NCBI RefSeq assembly: GCF_013373865.1
Contig: NC_050471.1
Location: forward strand, 19,959,047-20,023,046
Direction of reading: 5' to 3'
Length of the DNA stretch: 64,000 nt
DNA from: Monomorium pharaonis
Taxonomy: Eukaryota; Arthropoda; Insecta; Hymenoptera; Formicidae
The notes beneath the pieces were generated by a model. That model ran no database searches and was not told the DNA's origin. It saw nothing but the letters and a program-made list of their open reading frames with translations. Shown here one piece after another: positions 21,575 through 33,542 of the stretch. Every line of letters begins with the position of its first letter. Within the stretch, counting starts at the first letter, position 1. The position numbers and the translations under genes are program-made.

Positions 21575-24156
21575 TTATCCCTCAATGAACGGTTTAATGC
21601 GATTTACGTGTACGCGGATTGTCCATCTTCCCCTTTTTAACGTATAATTAATATGCGAATGTTTTTCGGTAACTGTATAGGGTCCGGTCCATTGCGCGTC
21701 TAATTTTTTAGAACGCCCTCGGCGAAGCGTTTCGTCGAAGAGTAGGATTTTATCGCCAATTTTATAATTAGTTTCCTTTACGGATCGATCGTAATAATCT
21801 TTCGACTTTTGCTCTTCATCCCTTATATTATCTTTGGCGATACTATTAGTGGCACGTAATCTCTCCCGTAACTCGAGCGCATAGTCATCGTAGCTGTACG
21901 TCCTTTTAGGCGGCTTGGCTAGCGCTGTTGGTAATTCGGGGGGATGCCCGTAAAGTAATTCAAAGGGAGTATACCCTGTTGCGGTGTGGGGGTGGTATTA
22001 TAGGTGTAGTTAGCATACGGAATCCACTCGTCCTAGTCCGTCTGATCCTTATTAATGAAATGCCTTAGATACTCGGCTAAGGTTCGATGCGATCGTTCTA
22101 ATACGCCGTTGCTTTCAGGGTGATAAGCTGTCGTCTGTATCTTCTTAATTTTGAGCAGTTTGCAAGTATTCTTAAATACTTCGCTCATAAAATTAGTTCC
22201 CTGATCCGTTAAGATGCATTCCGGAATTCCATATTCTAGAACGATTTTCGTCACGAATGCCTTACTTGCGGGATTCGCTTCTTGGTTAGGAAGGGGCATA
22301 GCCTTACTAAATTTTGTTAGGTGGTCCTGAAATGTCAGCAGGTACCGATTTTCGTTGTTTGTTATGGTTAACGGTCCGACGATATCCAGCGCGCACTTTT
22401 CAAAGGGTCGGCTTGGTGTATCGGTGATAACTAGCGGTGCTTTAATTCTGCGAGAGAGTTTGTTCTTCTGGCAGAGCTCGCATTTCTTTATGTATCTCTC
22501 TACGTCGGCTGTTAATCCATGCCAGTTGTGTTTCAGGCGTATTCTTCTTATCGTTCGCTCAATTCCCTGATGTCCTCCTGTCGGGGCATTGTGGTATTCA
22601 TATAGAATCTGTTTCTTTTCTTCTTCAGTATACTCCTGTATACTTTCATTATTTTTTATCGGCGTGCTTAATTGTGTGTGTACAGTGTCTTCTTCGAGAA
22701 TCTTATCAGAGTCTTCCGTAACGTGAGCCTCCCGCTTCACGTTTCGACTCAGCGCGTCGGCGTTCGCGTTCGCTCGACCGGCCTTGTGTATGATCTCATA
22801 GTCATACTCTTCTAATTTTAATCGCCACCGAATCAGTCGCGATCCGGGGTCATTTACGCTAAATAACCATGTAAGTGGCTTATGGTCTGTCACTATTTTA
22901 AATTTTACGCCGTACACATATGGGCGGAAATGCTTGACAGCCCATACGATTGCTAGCAGCTCCTTTTCGGTAGTGCTATAGTTTTGCTCCGCGCGATTTA
23001 ACACTCGGCTTGCGTAAGCAATTGGACGGTCGCTACCTACCGGTCCCTGTGACAGGACTGCTCCGATTGCATAGTCGGAAGCATCCGTGGTCACGTTGAA
23101 TTCCTGGGTGAAATCCGGATATTGTAGCACGGGTGCCGTCATCAATTTTTCTTTCAATGTATCGAACGCTATCTGTTGTTCGGTAGTCCAGACGAACTTT
23201 TCAGTTTTCTTCGTTAGCTTCATCATTGGCTTAGCAATTTTAGAAAAGTCGCTGATGAATTTTCGATAGTAACCTGCAAGTCCGATGAAGGATTGAATAT
23301 CCTTGACTTTGCGTGGTTCTGGAAAATCTTTGATTGAATGTAGTTTTCCGGGGTCGGGTGCTATCCCGTCCTCAGAAATAATATGGCCGAGGTAATTCAC
23401 CTCTTTTCGAAGGAACTCGCACTTATCGGGTTGTAGCTTCAGATTAGCTTCCCGTAGGCGTAGTAGCACTTCTTCTAAGCGCTTGTTATGTTCCTTTAGA
23501 CTTGAGCCGTATATGACAATGTCATCTAAATACACGAGGCATCTAAGTCCTTGCATTCCAGTAAGCACAGAATTCATTAGCCTCTGGAATGTGGCTGGCG
23601 CATTTTTAAGTCCGAACGGCATCCGATTGTACTCGTAGTGTCCATACGGTGTCGAGAATGCGGTTTTCGGCTTATCATGCTCAGCCATGGGTATCTGGTG
23701 GTACCCCGACGCTAGATCTAGCGTCGTGAAATATTTAGCATTTCCTAACTGGTCCAATATTTCATCAATATTCGGCAGTGGAAATGAGTCGCCAATAGTC
23801 AAATCATTCAACTTTCGAAAGTCAATTACAATTCGAAGTCGTGATTTTCCAGTCGAGTCAGCTTTCTTCGGCACAACTAACAGGGGTGCGTTCCACTGGC
23901 TCGTACTAGAGCGGATAATGCTATTTTTCAGCATTTCCTTTATTTGTGTACTCACTTCCTCCTTATGTTTGGCGGGGAGGCGATACGGTCGCACGTTCAC
24001 AGGCGCGGCGTCGGCTCGCGTGCTGATCTCGTGTTTCATCGTCGAGGTACACGTCAGAAGTTCTCCGTTTAAATGAAATATATCCTGATATTCGTTGCAT
24101 ATCCGATAGAGTGCCTTTTGTTCCTCTGGATTGAGATGCTGAGTGCGTAATAGTTG
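21575..24156 (-). pseudogene. Pol: reverse transcriptase, RNase H and integrase, broken near the C-terminus
   Basis: The main frame runs from 24156 to 22033 and encodes RT motifs (LDLASGYHQIP, FGLKNAPATFQ and the catalytic YLDDIV). RNase H follows (TTDASDYAIGAVLSQ, EKELLAI, TDHKPL), then an integrase zinc-binding HHCC region and a D-D-E core (ALDIVGPL, TDQGTNF, PESNGVLERSHRTL). A nonsense codon ends it at 22033-22035. Beyond a further frameshift near 21970-21990 the remaining integrase tail reads in another frame to a stop at 21575, just before the env frame. A TGA at 24157-24159 separates it from the protease half in the same frame. The enzyme would copy RNA into DNA and integrate it; as read it cannot be made whole. 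Confidence 0.93.
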
Positions 24157-25259
24157 TCATATGCGTTCTCCGCGGGGAAGCTTTGTTTCGCAGTCCGTTT
24201 CGGAGGTCACAACATAGACTTGTTGCATGACATCTTCTTCGATATCTTCCACGGTAACGATCGGTGTGGTGATTTCCACTGGTTTATCTGTGGTGTTAAT
24301 TATGCTTATAGGGCACATAAAATTTTTCGGCTCTACCATGCATCTGCCAATATAGATGCCGGGCGAAGTTTCCTTGGCTCGGATTACTCCGGTTTTATTT
24401 CGGTTCGTTACTGCACGAACGATGGTTTCGCTGCGCGGTTTTAAAATAATCTTATTATACGGTTTAAGTCGCAGGGTGACATTTTCTATAGTCACTGTGT
24501 TATTTTTATAGTTGCATGATACATGCTGTTTGCGCAGGAAATCGAGGCCGATTATCCCTTCGTATTCCATAGGGAAATCGTCTCTCACCACGTATATGGC
24601 GTGTTTAATTTCTCGCTCGCCTATCTTGATAGTGGCTTGCATCTTCCTATAGTATGCACTCGGTGGCCAGTTATTCCTACCAATGATACTTCTTCGGGAT
24701 AAATTCTTGTTTTTCCCTTTAGGTTCTTTACCTTTATTAACGATATCGTTGCGCCTGAATCAAACAACATGTCGATTTTACCAGCGCGTGTTTCTTTGAT
24801 TGGGAGCGTAATTAGGTCAAGATCGTCGCATCGGGTGCCGTCTCGTCTTACGTGTGTCACTTGATACGCTCGAGCGCGCGTACTCTGTGTGCGGCTCGTC
24901 GCTCCTTCTTCCTCGCTACTGTGCTCGGAGTCAGAGTTCCTTTTCTGCGTTATCGCTTTCTTTCTCGCTCCCGTTATCTCAGCGCTTTGCATCTTTCCTT
25001 GCGCGTTCGGTACCTTTGCTTTAGGCCGTCCGTGTAGATTCCAACACTCGTTGCGAGTGTGTCCGCGTTTTTTGCAATAGTTGCAATGCTTGTCGATTGC
25101 ATTTATACGTTTGTCGGGTTGCGGCAGGGCGTATCTATTACTGCTCCTGTTATTCCGGCAATCCTTACTGTAGTGGCCATACTTGTCGCAATTTCGGCAA
25201 CGGGCATCGGACTTGTCGTAGTGCCTCGGCGAGTCGGGTGTCCGTCTCGTGTTACTCAC
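24157..25259 (-). pseudogene. Gag nucleocapsid zinc knuckles and retroviral protease, frameshifted
   Basis: The upstream frame (25259-24621) encodes two CCHC zinc knuckles (CRNCDKYGHYSKDC and CNYCKKRGHTRNEC), a basic/serine-rich linker and the protease active-site motif LFDSGATISLIK. The downstream frame (24642-24157) carries the second half of an aspartic protease (GIIGLDFLRK). The two overlap around 24621-24642 in different frames, and the switch falls within the protease fold, so it is a mutation rather than a usual gag-pol frameshift site. Protease would process Gag-Pol. Confidence 0.8.
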
Positions 25260-26499
25260 GGCGGGACCCTTGATTCTTTCCTCTGCGCTTGCGGCTGCTA
25301 TCGCGTCCTGTAGCGTAAACGTATCCGCGCGATCGGACTACCGCCTTTGTATCTTCGCGTAGCCCTATTTGGTAATTTTCCAATGCTTGCTGCTGCAGCA
25401 TTTCTAAAATGATGCGCTTATGTTCGGCCGTGTATTGGTGTCGGCCTTCGATCATCGACTCGTACAGGTCTATCGTGAGCTTATCTGTACGCAGTCCGTA
25501 GGCTCGAGCGCTTTCTCCTGGCTTTTGCTTCAGGGTATTGAAATCGAGCTGTAAATGTGTTGTGCTTCGTTTACTCGCATAACACGATTCTAAATTCCGT
25601 TTTTAATTGCACGAAATCGCTTATCCGTCGTGTCTGAAAGTCTAACATGGCGCGTCCTTTCAGTTTAGTACACAATATCGCGCCTAGTAAGGATACTTCA
25701 TCCGACGGATCTATGTTCTCGATCGCGTAAGTCATGGCGCTCAAAAACTTTTGTAATTACTTGCGTTGCCGTCGAACTCGGGTATCATTCCGCGAGCTTC
25801 TTTTAGTGACAATATTCCGCGACCTCTCTGTCGGCGCACGTCGTCGTCCGGGTACTCGAACGCGGTTTCTCGCCGGCTATATTGCGTTTGTCGAGGCGCG
25901 TGCGTACGTAGTGTTCGCGAATTTGTTTCTCGCACCTCGTTGACTTCGGTGGTCAGTCTCCGGACCTCGTGCATCATTGCACGTAAGGCTTCCCGTATTT
26001 CCTGCACATCGTCTCTTTGCGTGACAGTGCGGGCAAGTCGTGGCGCATTAGCACTTAGTTCTTGGTGCAGGTTCTGTAGTTCCTGTTCTGCACCGGCGAT
26101 GAATTGTTGTGTCTCTGCTTGTTCGTTAGGCATCGCGTCCGTTTGAAAAAAGTCAGCTGGGTCGAAAATGTCGGACTCGTATGACGTAAGTGAGAACTCG
26201 CCTCGTGACGAAACGCGACTAGAGGTGCGACTCTCGTACGGTCGTGTTCGTCGTTCTACACGGTGTTGCCGTGTCGCGTTGAATTCGTTTTGAAACAAAC
26301 TCGCGTCGAGGTTCGCGAATGGGAATTCTCGTTCGCGGACGACGTTTTCCGGTAACTCGCTATCGTACGGATCTAGTTCTCTACGGACTCTATCGCGTGC
26401 TTCTATGACGGCTTGTTCGCAGTATTCGATAGCTCGAGTGGCTTGCTCGCTATGCAACCACGAGTCGTTTGCTATAGCAGCGTCGTTGTCTTTCGACAT
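25252..26499 (-). pseudogene. Gag, capsid region, frameshifted
   Basis: The ATG at 26499 opens 252 codons of a charged, partly coiled-coil-like protein ending in GMIPEFDGNASNYKSF; IPEFDG is a typical start of the gypsy-type capsid domain. The frame is lost at about 25741 and returns in the original frame by 25455 (MIEGRHQYTAEHKRII...). It is lost again near 25252, where the zinc-knuckle frame takes over. At least three shifts are therefore needed to read Gag. Gag would form the particle. Confidence 0.75.
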
Positions 26500-26877
26500 T
26501 CACGCCTATTCTACGCTTACGATAATCGTTATGTGATACCGGGGGATCAGCACGTTTTTACTATTAGTAGGGCTTATCGCTTTGCCCTTCGTATTCGCTT
26601 TATATAATATTATTTCGACTTACAGTAACGCTGCGTTTCGCTTCATGTTGTCAGCTGTGTATTGCGGTAGGTCGGTACTCCGGTGTCGCTGATTACGCTG
26701 CGTCGAGTGTTGAGCCGTGGCTGAGTTCTGCTTGGCGGGCTCGTCCAGTCAGCTGGTCCTCGAGGTCGTTCAGCTGCTCTCGGCTCGTGACGTCGGTCTC
26801 TTGGCCTTGTAGGTAGTTCCTCGTTGGAGTTGTTTGTCTTCCTTCCTGGCAGTTAATCCCACCGCTGCCACCAATTT

Positions 26878-27626
26878 TATTGCGCCTTGCGGTACAACAA
26901 AATATTTTTGCCGTACCTTGCGGTGCGACAAAAGATCTTTCGGGATTCGTTGCTGCCCAAGGAGTAGGAACTCGCGGAAAGAGGCGGCTTTTGTTGGCAG
27001 GATCCTCAAATCACTCACTCACTGATTCTAAGTCTGTTTGATATAAAGATTTATTTCACTGCGGTTCGTACATTGGTTGCGGTCGGCGACGGTGCCGCGT
27101 CGTATTACACTTGATTAGATACGGCGCGTGACTTGGAGTTAACGCGTCGTATCTTTACTCGCTTGAGATTTGCTCGCGGCTAAGTCCCGAACTCGAAATT
27201 CACTTGTGCGGGCCGTACGTATCGGCTTGATTACTATTCACTGATCCCGCTGGCCGCTGTTCGGCAGCGGCTTAAATAGTGTCGCGGATTTAATTATTAG
27301 TGGGGGCATCGGGCCTCCGCATGACCATATATGGTCATTCCCGCGCGCATCCGGCACGCGGGAAATATTTGCGAGTTTAGCAACAATTGCCAAAATGCAG
27401 GTATGCATTTCGGTGGCATGATTGTTGCTAAGCTGGCTTCGCTACTCTCGTTAAGGTGGCTGGTGCGTTGCCCAGTGCGATGACCGGCCGGCAGCGCACG
27501 AGGCATGTGTCACCTAAACACCTTGTGATAGCGAGCCTTCCTCGGCGAGCTATCTTATAATTTTAATATTTTATTTCCTTTATTTTATGATATAAATTTA
27601 TTGGTTGGAGTGTTTCGCTCACAACA
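26878..27626 (-). repeat. 5' LTR of the errantivirus-type element
   Basis: This LTR is homologous to 19086-19835. Its inner end reads TATTG where the other LTR has TGTTG. The sequence directly inside (26840-26877) is the place for the primer-binding site; in element sense it reads TTGGTGGCAGCGGTGGGA, which I do not assign to a tRNA. Confidence 0.92.
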
Positions 27627-27719
27627 ATTCACAAAGATCACATTCAAAATTTTAAGTTATTGTTAATAAATCTATTTTGTTTGTTAATTAATGCTCTTGA
27701 AACATATAATCATGTGCCT

Positions 27720-28090
27720 TATTTCTTTTTTTAGTTTTAAAAAAGAGAAGAATTACAATCTTACCTGTCAAGGTGTAATCTTAGACTTAAACCAATTTTA
27801 AAGAAGCTAAAAGTTGACGGAAAAGCAGCAAGAAACGTACAAATCACTAATTTTACAACATTAGTTACAAGCTACTAGTTTCTACAATTTACTACAAAGC
27901 TACTAGTACTGGATAGTAATAATTTTGTTCTGTTAATACTACAATGCTCACTATTTAGTTTTGGATTTAAAATTTCTATATGGTAAGAAAAATTTTCATA
28001 CATTCCACGATTACATTCAAAATTTTATAGTTATTGTTAATGAATCTGTTTTGTTTTTAATTAATGCTCTTGGAACATATAATCAGGTGT
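27720..28090. repeat. Right copy of the duplicated segment, without insertion
   Basis: This segment is homologous to 18860-19085 joined to 27627-27720. Around 27995-28020 it shows the uninterrupted sequence corresponding to the LTR-element target. The two segments were probably adjacent tandem copies before the retrotransposon entered the left one. Confidence 0.72.
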
Positions 28091-28178
28091 CGGCTTGGCA
28101 AAACTTGAGAAGTTTTTGTGACAGCCACGCTTTGTTCACCATTACGAGCTGGCACATTGATTATATGTTGCAAGCGCT

Positions 28179-29390
28179 TTAAGGGGACCGTCTACATTAG
28201 AGGGTAAAAAAATCGATTTTTTTTCTTGCTTATAAATCGATAGTATTTCATCTGTAGAACATGCTCCTGAAGTCTCAAGTATAGATTCAAATTGTATCAG
28301 GCCGAAAATGAGCACGTGCAGTGCGCACGTCCCGAGCGCTCCGACGGGACGGCAAGTAAAAATCCCTAACGGTCTTTGAAAGATACATTGCCTGCTCGGA
28401 AAGAATTATTTGAGAGATGTTTAGGTGGGTATACACCAAATGTCAATAAAAGTTTTAATGCGAACGATTTGGCAACTGGCCCCAAAAACACTTCCATTGC
28501 GGCCGCAAAATCATTGAAATTGCTGCCTACATAGCTGCTGGAATTTTAATGAAGGCTATTTGTCGGTTCTAAAAATCATGCCATGCATGGAAATAATTAT
28601 TTGACCAGTATGCAGAGATGTTGCGGATAGATAAAACGAAAATCGCACGATTAGCCAAAATCGTCGTACCAGATCTGTTGCGCAGGGAACGCGTACTTAC
28701 GATAAACAATGGCTGTTGGAGAAGAATGAATTGTATGAGGACACTGAGGACATTTATATGAAACAGGGATAGTAGATTAATCGAAAAGTATGGATAAACA
28801 ATCATTAGCAAGTTTTTATCAACCTTTTTCTTTGATTGGAAACTTTAAACGCGTTTTTCTCGAAACCATTTTTTCGAAACTGCGTACACGATTAAAAAAA
28901 AACTAATCGACGGATCCACTTCTATTTTTTTTATTAAAGGTTATTAAATTGTCTTTTGTGTGAACCTAAAATATAAATTAAAAGTCATGTAAAAAAAGTT
29001 ATTTTTAAAAAAAGTCAAAATTTTTCACAAAAAATCAATTTTTTTTCAAAATGCCATTTTTATAAATTTTTTGTAATAAATGTATGGCTTTCTTAGGTTC
29101 ACTTAGAAGCTATACTCATAAATTTTACAAAAAATTTGGTTTTTTCCTTTCAGTCGATTCTACTGGATGTTAGGTCTACTGCGGGGTACGCAGTGTGAAA
29201 GAATTTTGTAAGGCAAGTTGTACATTGTTGCTTACAACTTATAACTTAAATAATAAAATTTTATAATAAAAATTGATTGGAGTACCTAAAGACATGCACA
29301 ATAAGTGAAAAAAGATCCATTGCTTAGTTTCATTAGAAAAATCATAAATAAGTGCTTAATTTGGCCTCCTAATGTAGACGGCCCCGTTAA
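28179..29390 (+). mobile_element. TTAA-flanked element with a decayed transposase-like segment
   Basis: It is bounded by TTAA at 28179-28182 and 29387-29390, with inverted ends GGGGACCGTCTACATTAG and CTAATGTAGACGGCCCC (one small mismatch region). Plus-strand sequence around 28425-28600 reads, with several stops, like a conserved insect transposase block (GGYTPNVNKSFN followed by PKNTS). That block is known from TTAA-inserting Kolobok or Mutator-like families; the assignment is from memory. It is broken by many stops and shifts and is certainly inactive. Confidence 0.6.
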
Positions 29391-30200
29391 GTAAAACATG
29401 GACAAAATAGGTTTATTATTAATAATTGTAAAGGACAAATAAACATAATTTTAAAAGTACAATTATAATTTACTAAAAATAAAAAATTTTTTAATACGAT
29501 TTTTTTAAATGCATGTTTTTTGTAAATGCATAAAAAAAATTGTATTAGTTATAATAAAGTGTTTCAGGATAGACATTACTACGCAATATTATTCTCCCTC
29601 CCTCTCGCTCTCTTTCGCAAATCCTTCTAGCACACTTATTATACATTTATATTTAAGGAATTAGAATATATTTAATATTCCAATATTATTTAAAGTAACG
29701 TTAACTTTTAAACTGATAGTATATGTATAATATTTGAGCACGTTATTACGTGTTTACAATTGGTACCTTAATGTTTTAATTCTTTAACACGTTAAGTCTC
29801 ACACAAATTGATTGCCTGCATTAATTTTACAGCAAAAAATTTACTAAAAAAATATATAAGTTTTCTTAAAATCTTAAAAAATAGTATGTATAAAATTTGT
29901 TTGTTTTACATGCAACAGTAATTAGCAGGAGAGGAAAGGATGTTAAAGATTTTACTTAATAATAATATTTATACGTGAAAAGTATATATTTTATTTAAAA
30001 AAGTATCAGGTATCTCTCTCCTTTATATCATTGTCAGTTCAGATATATCACAGACGCTATATCACGGATTATAGCATTATATTTTAATGACAAAATCTCG
30101 ATGTCATTAACTGATCAATACATCAATTTTTTTTTAGTAAAAATGTTGACAGTGTTTTCTTATTAAAAAAACACCAAATAATATTAAGATGGTTACTTAC
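29391..30200. other. AT-rich stretch without a recognised gene
   Basis: No open frame, RNA gene or clear repeat is supported here. Only short poly(A/T) runs are visible. Confidence 0.5.
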
Positions 30201-30202
30201 CG

Positions 30203-33000
30203 CATTACAAAATTGCCGACATTTTCTAAAAAATTTCAAATTCATCGTACTCATTTTGCGTTTTAATCGGTAAATTCAGAAGATTTACAGGTTTTTGAAG
30301 TTTACTTTCTTTCGGAAGGAGGATTCTATTGAGTCTTCCTTGACTTATGATGAGCATGTCCAATTTGTTATGCAATTCTTGCATTGGACAATTTCTCGAA
30401 CTCCATTTTTGAAATTCTATAATCTTCACCAACATAATAAGAAAAAAAAAACAATGTACATTTATATGTTCTTAATGTCACTGAACATTTTTCTTGGTAT
30501 TATATTACTGAACTTTATGAAAGAACTTACCAGTTTCTTGATTTTTAAATGATTTATTATTTGATGAATTTGAGAGGACATAGTTATTAGAATTGGATTT
30601 AACGATTGGACTTAAACTTTTCCGTTGTGAAGGAGAACCTTGAATAAAGATAGACATGTTACAGTACACTGCATGTAATCCAATAGATGCAATATCTGTG
30701 ATGACTTTATTTGACTTTTCTTACTATTTAACGTTTCCTCTTCGTTTATGTCATCTGAATTTTATACGACAAAGGCGAAACAGAGCTTGGTGTGAAACTA
30801 ATTTCTTTACGAAGCGAAACAGTTTTGTGATATACTATTTTCTGTTAATAATGAAGCAAATTAAGCTTAGTAGTTGACTATTTTCTGCCAAGAGCGAAGC
30901 AGAGCTTGTGGTTGACTATTTTCTGCCGAAGACGAAGTAGAGTTTTGTGAAAAACTATTAACCAATACTATATCATCTTTTGTGCACGATTCTACTTTGG
31001 TACAAGATACGGCTCTACTACGATTAGACTTTTGTGCAATAGATGTGCAACTAATATTGTTTGCAATTTTCTCACGTGCTTTTCTTAACCTTTCAAAAAT
31101 GTCGGTATTGACACAAGCCTGAACAAACAGCATTTTTGAGAGTAAGTTAAAATTTTATAACTTACAATGACTTATCAATTTTAATATTAAAGCATATAAC
31201 TTACTTCTTTTTGTTTTGGGTTTTGAATGATTTTTCTCTATATACTTTTAAAAGGAACACTTGGAGGTGCAGGAATCGATTTCTTGCTATATTTTTTTAT
31301 TTTATCATCAGAATCACTATTATAAAAAAGTCTATTTCGTTTTATTTTTCGTTTTTCCCTCCAATTTCTTTTTTAGTCTCATAAACAGATCCTTCTGCCA
31401 CAAAACCATTAACAGCCGTTCTTGCTTTCATTTATATATAGATCTAATAAATCAAATTAAATTTAGAGATACCGTAGCTTGCACCAAGCAAACCCCGTAG
31501 TAAAAAGTAAAATTGTCCCGTATTTGAGGAGAACCAATTGCAAGCACTCAGATTATCGGATTTCAATAAAGGGTAAAGTGATCAATTCTTAATAAATAGT
31601 TCCAGTTAGAATTATATAATAACATCTTCTTTCTACGTATCCCAAGAGCGAAAACATCACGATATGAAATATATATTTTTTAACATACATCGAAAGAGCA
31701 AGCAAATGATTGAAAGAGAAAGTAGGATAGCGGGGTATATTGAAGATGTTCGAGACTAGAACAGTTTTATTAGAATTTCAGCATTTTTTGCTCTGTTTTA
31801 TCCGCAAGTAGTGAAAGCTGCTGACAGCCATCGCGCTCGTTGTAGTTCGTCCATTCGATGCACCTAGTCGCACAGCGCTGTCACTAGCTCATCACGCGCG
31901 CTTCTTTCGTTTTCTCGCACCGTGGTAACTATGCAAAACATGCCAAAAAGAGCATGTCAAATCGATGCCCAAATAAGGTTCGAAATCAGTTTCCTTGCCG
32001 CCCCTCTTTCTCCTCCGCGATTGCGATTGTCCTAAGACGAATAAAATAATCAGTCTCTCGTAGCGCAGCATCGACATTAGATCGTCCCGCAGATCTCTTC
32101 CGTCATCCGCCGATTTTAGCTGCGGGATTCACTTCCGTTCCATCCCTATCACTCGTCGTGTCGTGATAGTGCAATTAATTATTCCGCTACTGCCAAGTAT
32201 TTCTTAAGTTCGCGTATCCACGTGAATGTGTGAGTGCATTACGTAAATGCGCGGTGCCCGTATCTCTTCCGCGAACGTCCTCTGCCTCGTGCACAAGATC
32301 TCCGTCGGATCGCGCGCAAGATTTCCAAGTTCGCGAAAGCTTCGATCTAGAGACGCTTTAAGATCTCCGCGTCGACTACAGGCAGCGTAATAAAAAACAT
32401 TTCAAGATCTCCGTAGAATTGTAAAGAGATACGGCTCGCCCTTGCTCTGAACGTCCGTGAATAAATTATTAAGTGTGATGACATCATCGCCTCCTCTTTC
32501 TTCCTATCACCACCTACGTCCCCCCCTGTGAACCTACGCATTCTTCACCACTCGCTCCGCGTCCCAATCGGGACGGATTCCGGCATTCGCCGTGCGATCG
32601 CGTTTAATCTACGCACGCGCATTCAGAAGATAAAAAAACGAAAAATATAGCAAAATGTTTAGGACGTTACTTTCGAGTAAGGAACATCACTTTGAGAATA
32701 AAAAAAGGCTATATGTATCCAAACATGTTTCAAAGGCTTAAGTATAATTTATGTTTCAAATAAAAGATGATATTAATAAATAATATAAATAATTAAAAAT
32801 TTACTCACCACAACATCTCAGAATTTCAATTCGTCGTACTTAGGCCAAGATTTATCAACTGGTCTTTCTTTGCTTACTAAATTACTTACATCAGAGGAGC
32901 CAATAGGTATATCCTTTCATTTCCTCATCTAAATCACTTAGCCATTTTGTAAAGCCAACTTCATAATTAATTTCTTCATCGTTTTAGTATCTCCTTGTGT
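30203..33000 (-). pseudogene. Exons of a DUF4806-like gene, interrupted by a solo LTR
   Basis: Several minus-strand segments look like coding exons: about 33000-32820 (ends in PVDKSWPKYDELKF), 31420-31240 (NSDSDDKIKKYSKKSIPAPP), 31133-30867, about 30657-30531 (closes at CTG|GTAAGT) and 30435-30203 (closes at GCG|GTAAGT). The last encodes LLPKESKLQKPVNLLNLPIKTQNEYDEFE, quoted here in two overlapping parts: LLPKESKLQKPV and LLNLPIKTQNEYDEFE. It resembles the start of the DUF4806 domain found in many insect proteins of unknown function. A TAG right after FEIF suggests a 1-bp shift before the donor, and other exons also contain stops. A solo LTR occupies 31747-32625. I infer a decayed, possibly transposon-associated gene; exon joins are not fully supported. 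Confidence 0.4.
31747..32625. mobile_element. Solo LTR, copy 2, target duplication GAAGA
   Basis: It is 879 bp long, begins TGTTCGAGACTAGAACAG and ends CGCGCATTCA. The flanks are GAAGA at 31742-31746 and 32626-32630. It aligns with copy 1 at 10824-11681 throughout. No internal part of the parental retrotransposon is in the window. Confidence 0.88.
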
Positions 33001-33542
33001 GAACTTTAGCACTACAAACTGCAAAATTAAATATTATTAACTGTAATGCACACAATATAAAAGTTTAATAAAACATAAAAAATGAAATACAAGCGTACTT
33101 TTACAAAATTTTTCAACTGAACATAGCTTTTGATCATTGTAGTGATTGAAAGATTGAAAATGTGTGTAATAATGGCATGCATAAAAAGAATCACGATCTG
33201 GCATAAGCCAACATTTGGCCGCAACTTCAGTTAGTGGAAAAATTCACTTAAGTCAGTGACAGACAAAATACTTAAAGTAGATGATGGAAAAGATATGTGT
33301 AAAAATTGATAGTTTGTTGGAATAATCTTCCCATTAAAAATATCAAATTCTCATTGCTGACAATATCTTCAAGAATGATAACTTCTCCGGTATTTGATAT
33401 AACATGAATCTTTTTTTCCCATTTGCAGAAACATCATCTATATTAATACACTTATAGTGTACTCCTTGCACTATTTCAACTTGTGGTGTATGTTTTTTCA
33501 ACAATCTAACTTTTGCAGCATTAATTTCTAATTTGATTGGTA

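Larger units (their letters stand above)
19086..27626 (-). mobile_element. Errantivirus/gypsy-type LTR retrotransposon with env, complete ends
   Basis: Two LTRs of about 750 bp (19086-19835 and 26878-27626) differ at roughly 15 sites by eye, so the insertion is fairly recent. The flanks are the 4-bp duplication ATTC (19082-19085 and 27627-27630). Coding order on the minus strand is gag, zinc knuckles, protease, reverse transcriptase, RNase H, integrase, env. A polypurine tract (GGGGGAGGGA in element sense) adjoins the 3' LTR at 19836-19850. Gag, protease and the end of pol carry stops or frameshifts, while env is uninterrupted. The element lies inside one copy of a duplicated segment whose other copy (27720-28090) shows the target without the insertion. 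It is not replication-competent as read, unless some breaks are assembly errors. Confidence 0.95.

Noticed and set aside
24621..24642. Programmed frameshift between gag and pol
   Set aside because: The switch lies inside the protease domain, after its DSGA motif, so mutation or sequence error is more likely.
20116..25313. Plus-strand frames such as 21031-21588 and 23687-24076
   Set aside because: They are antisense shadows of env, pol and gag.
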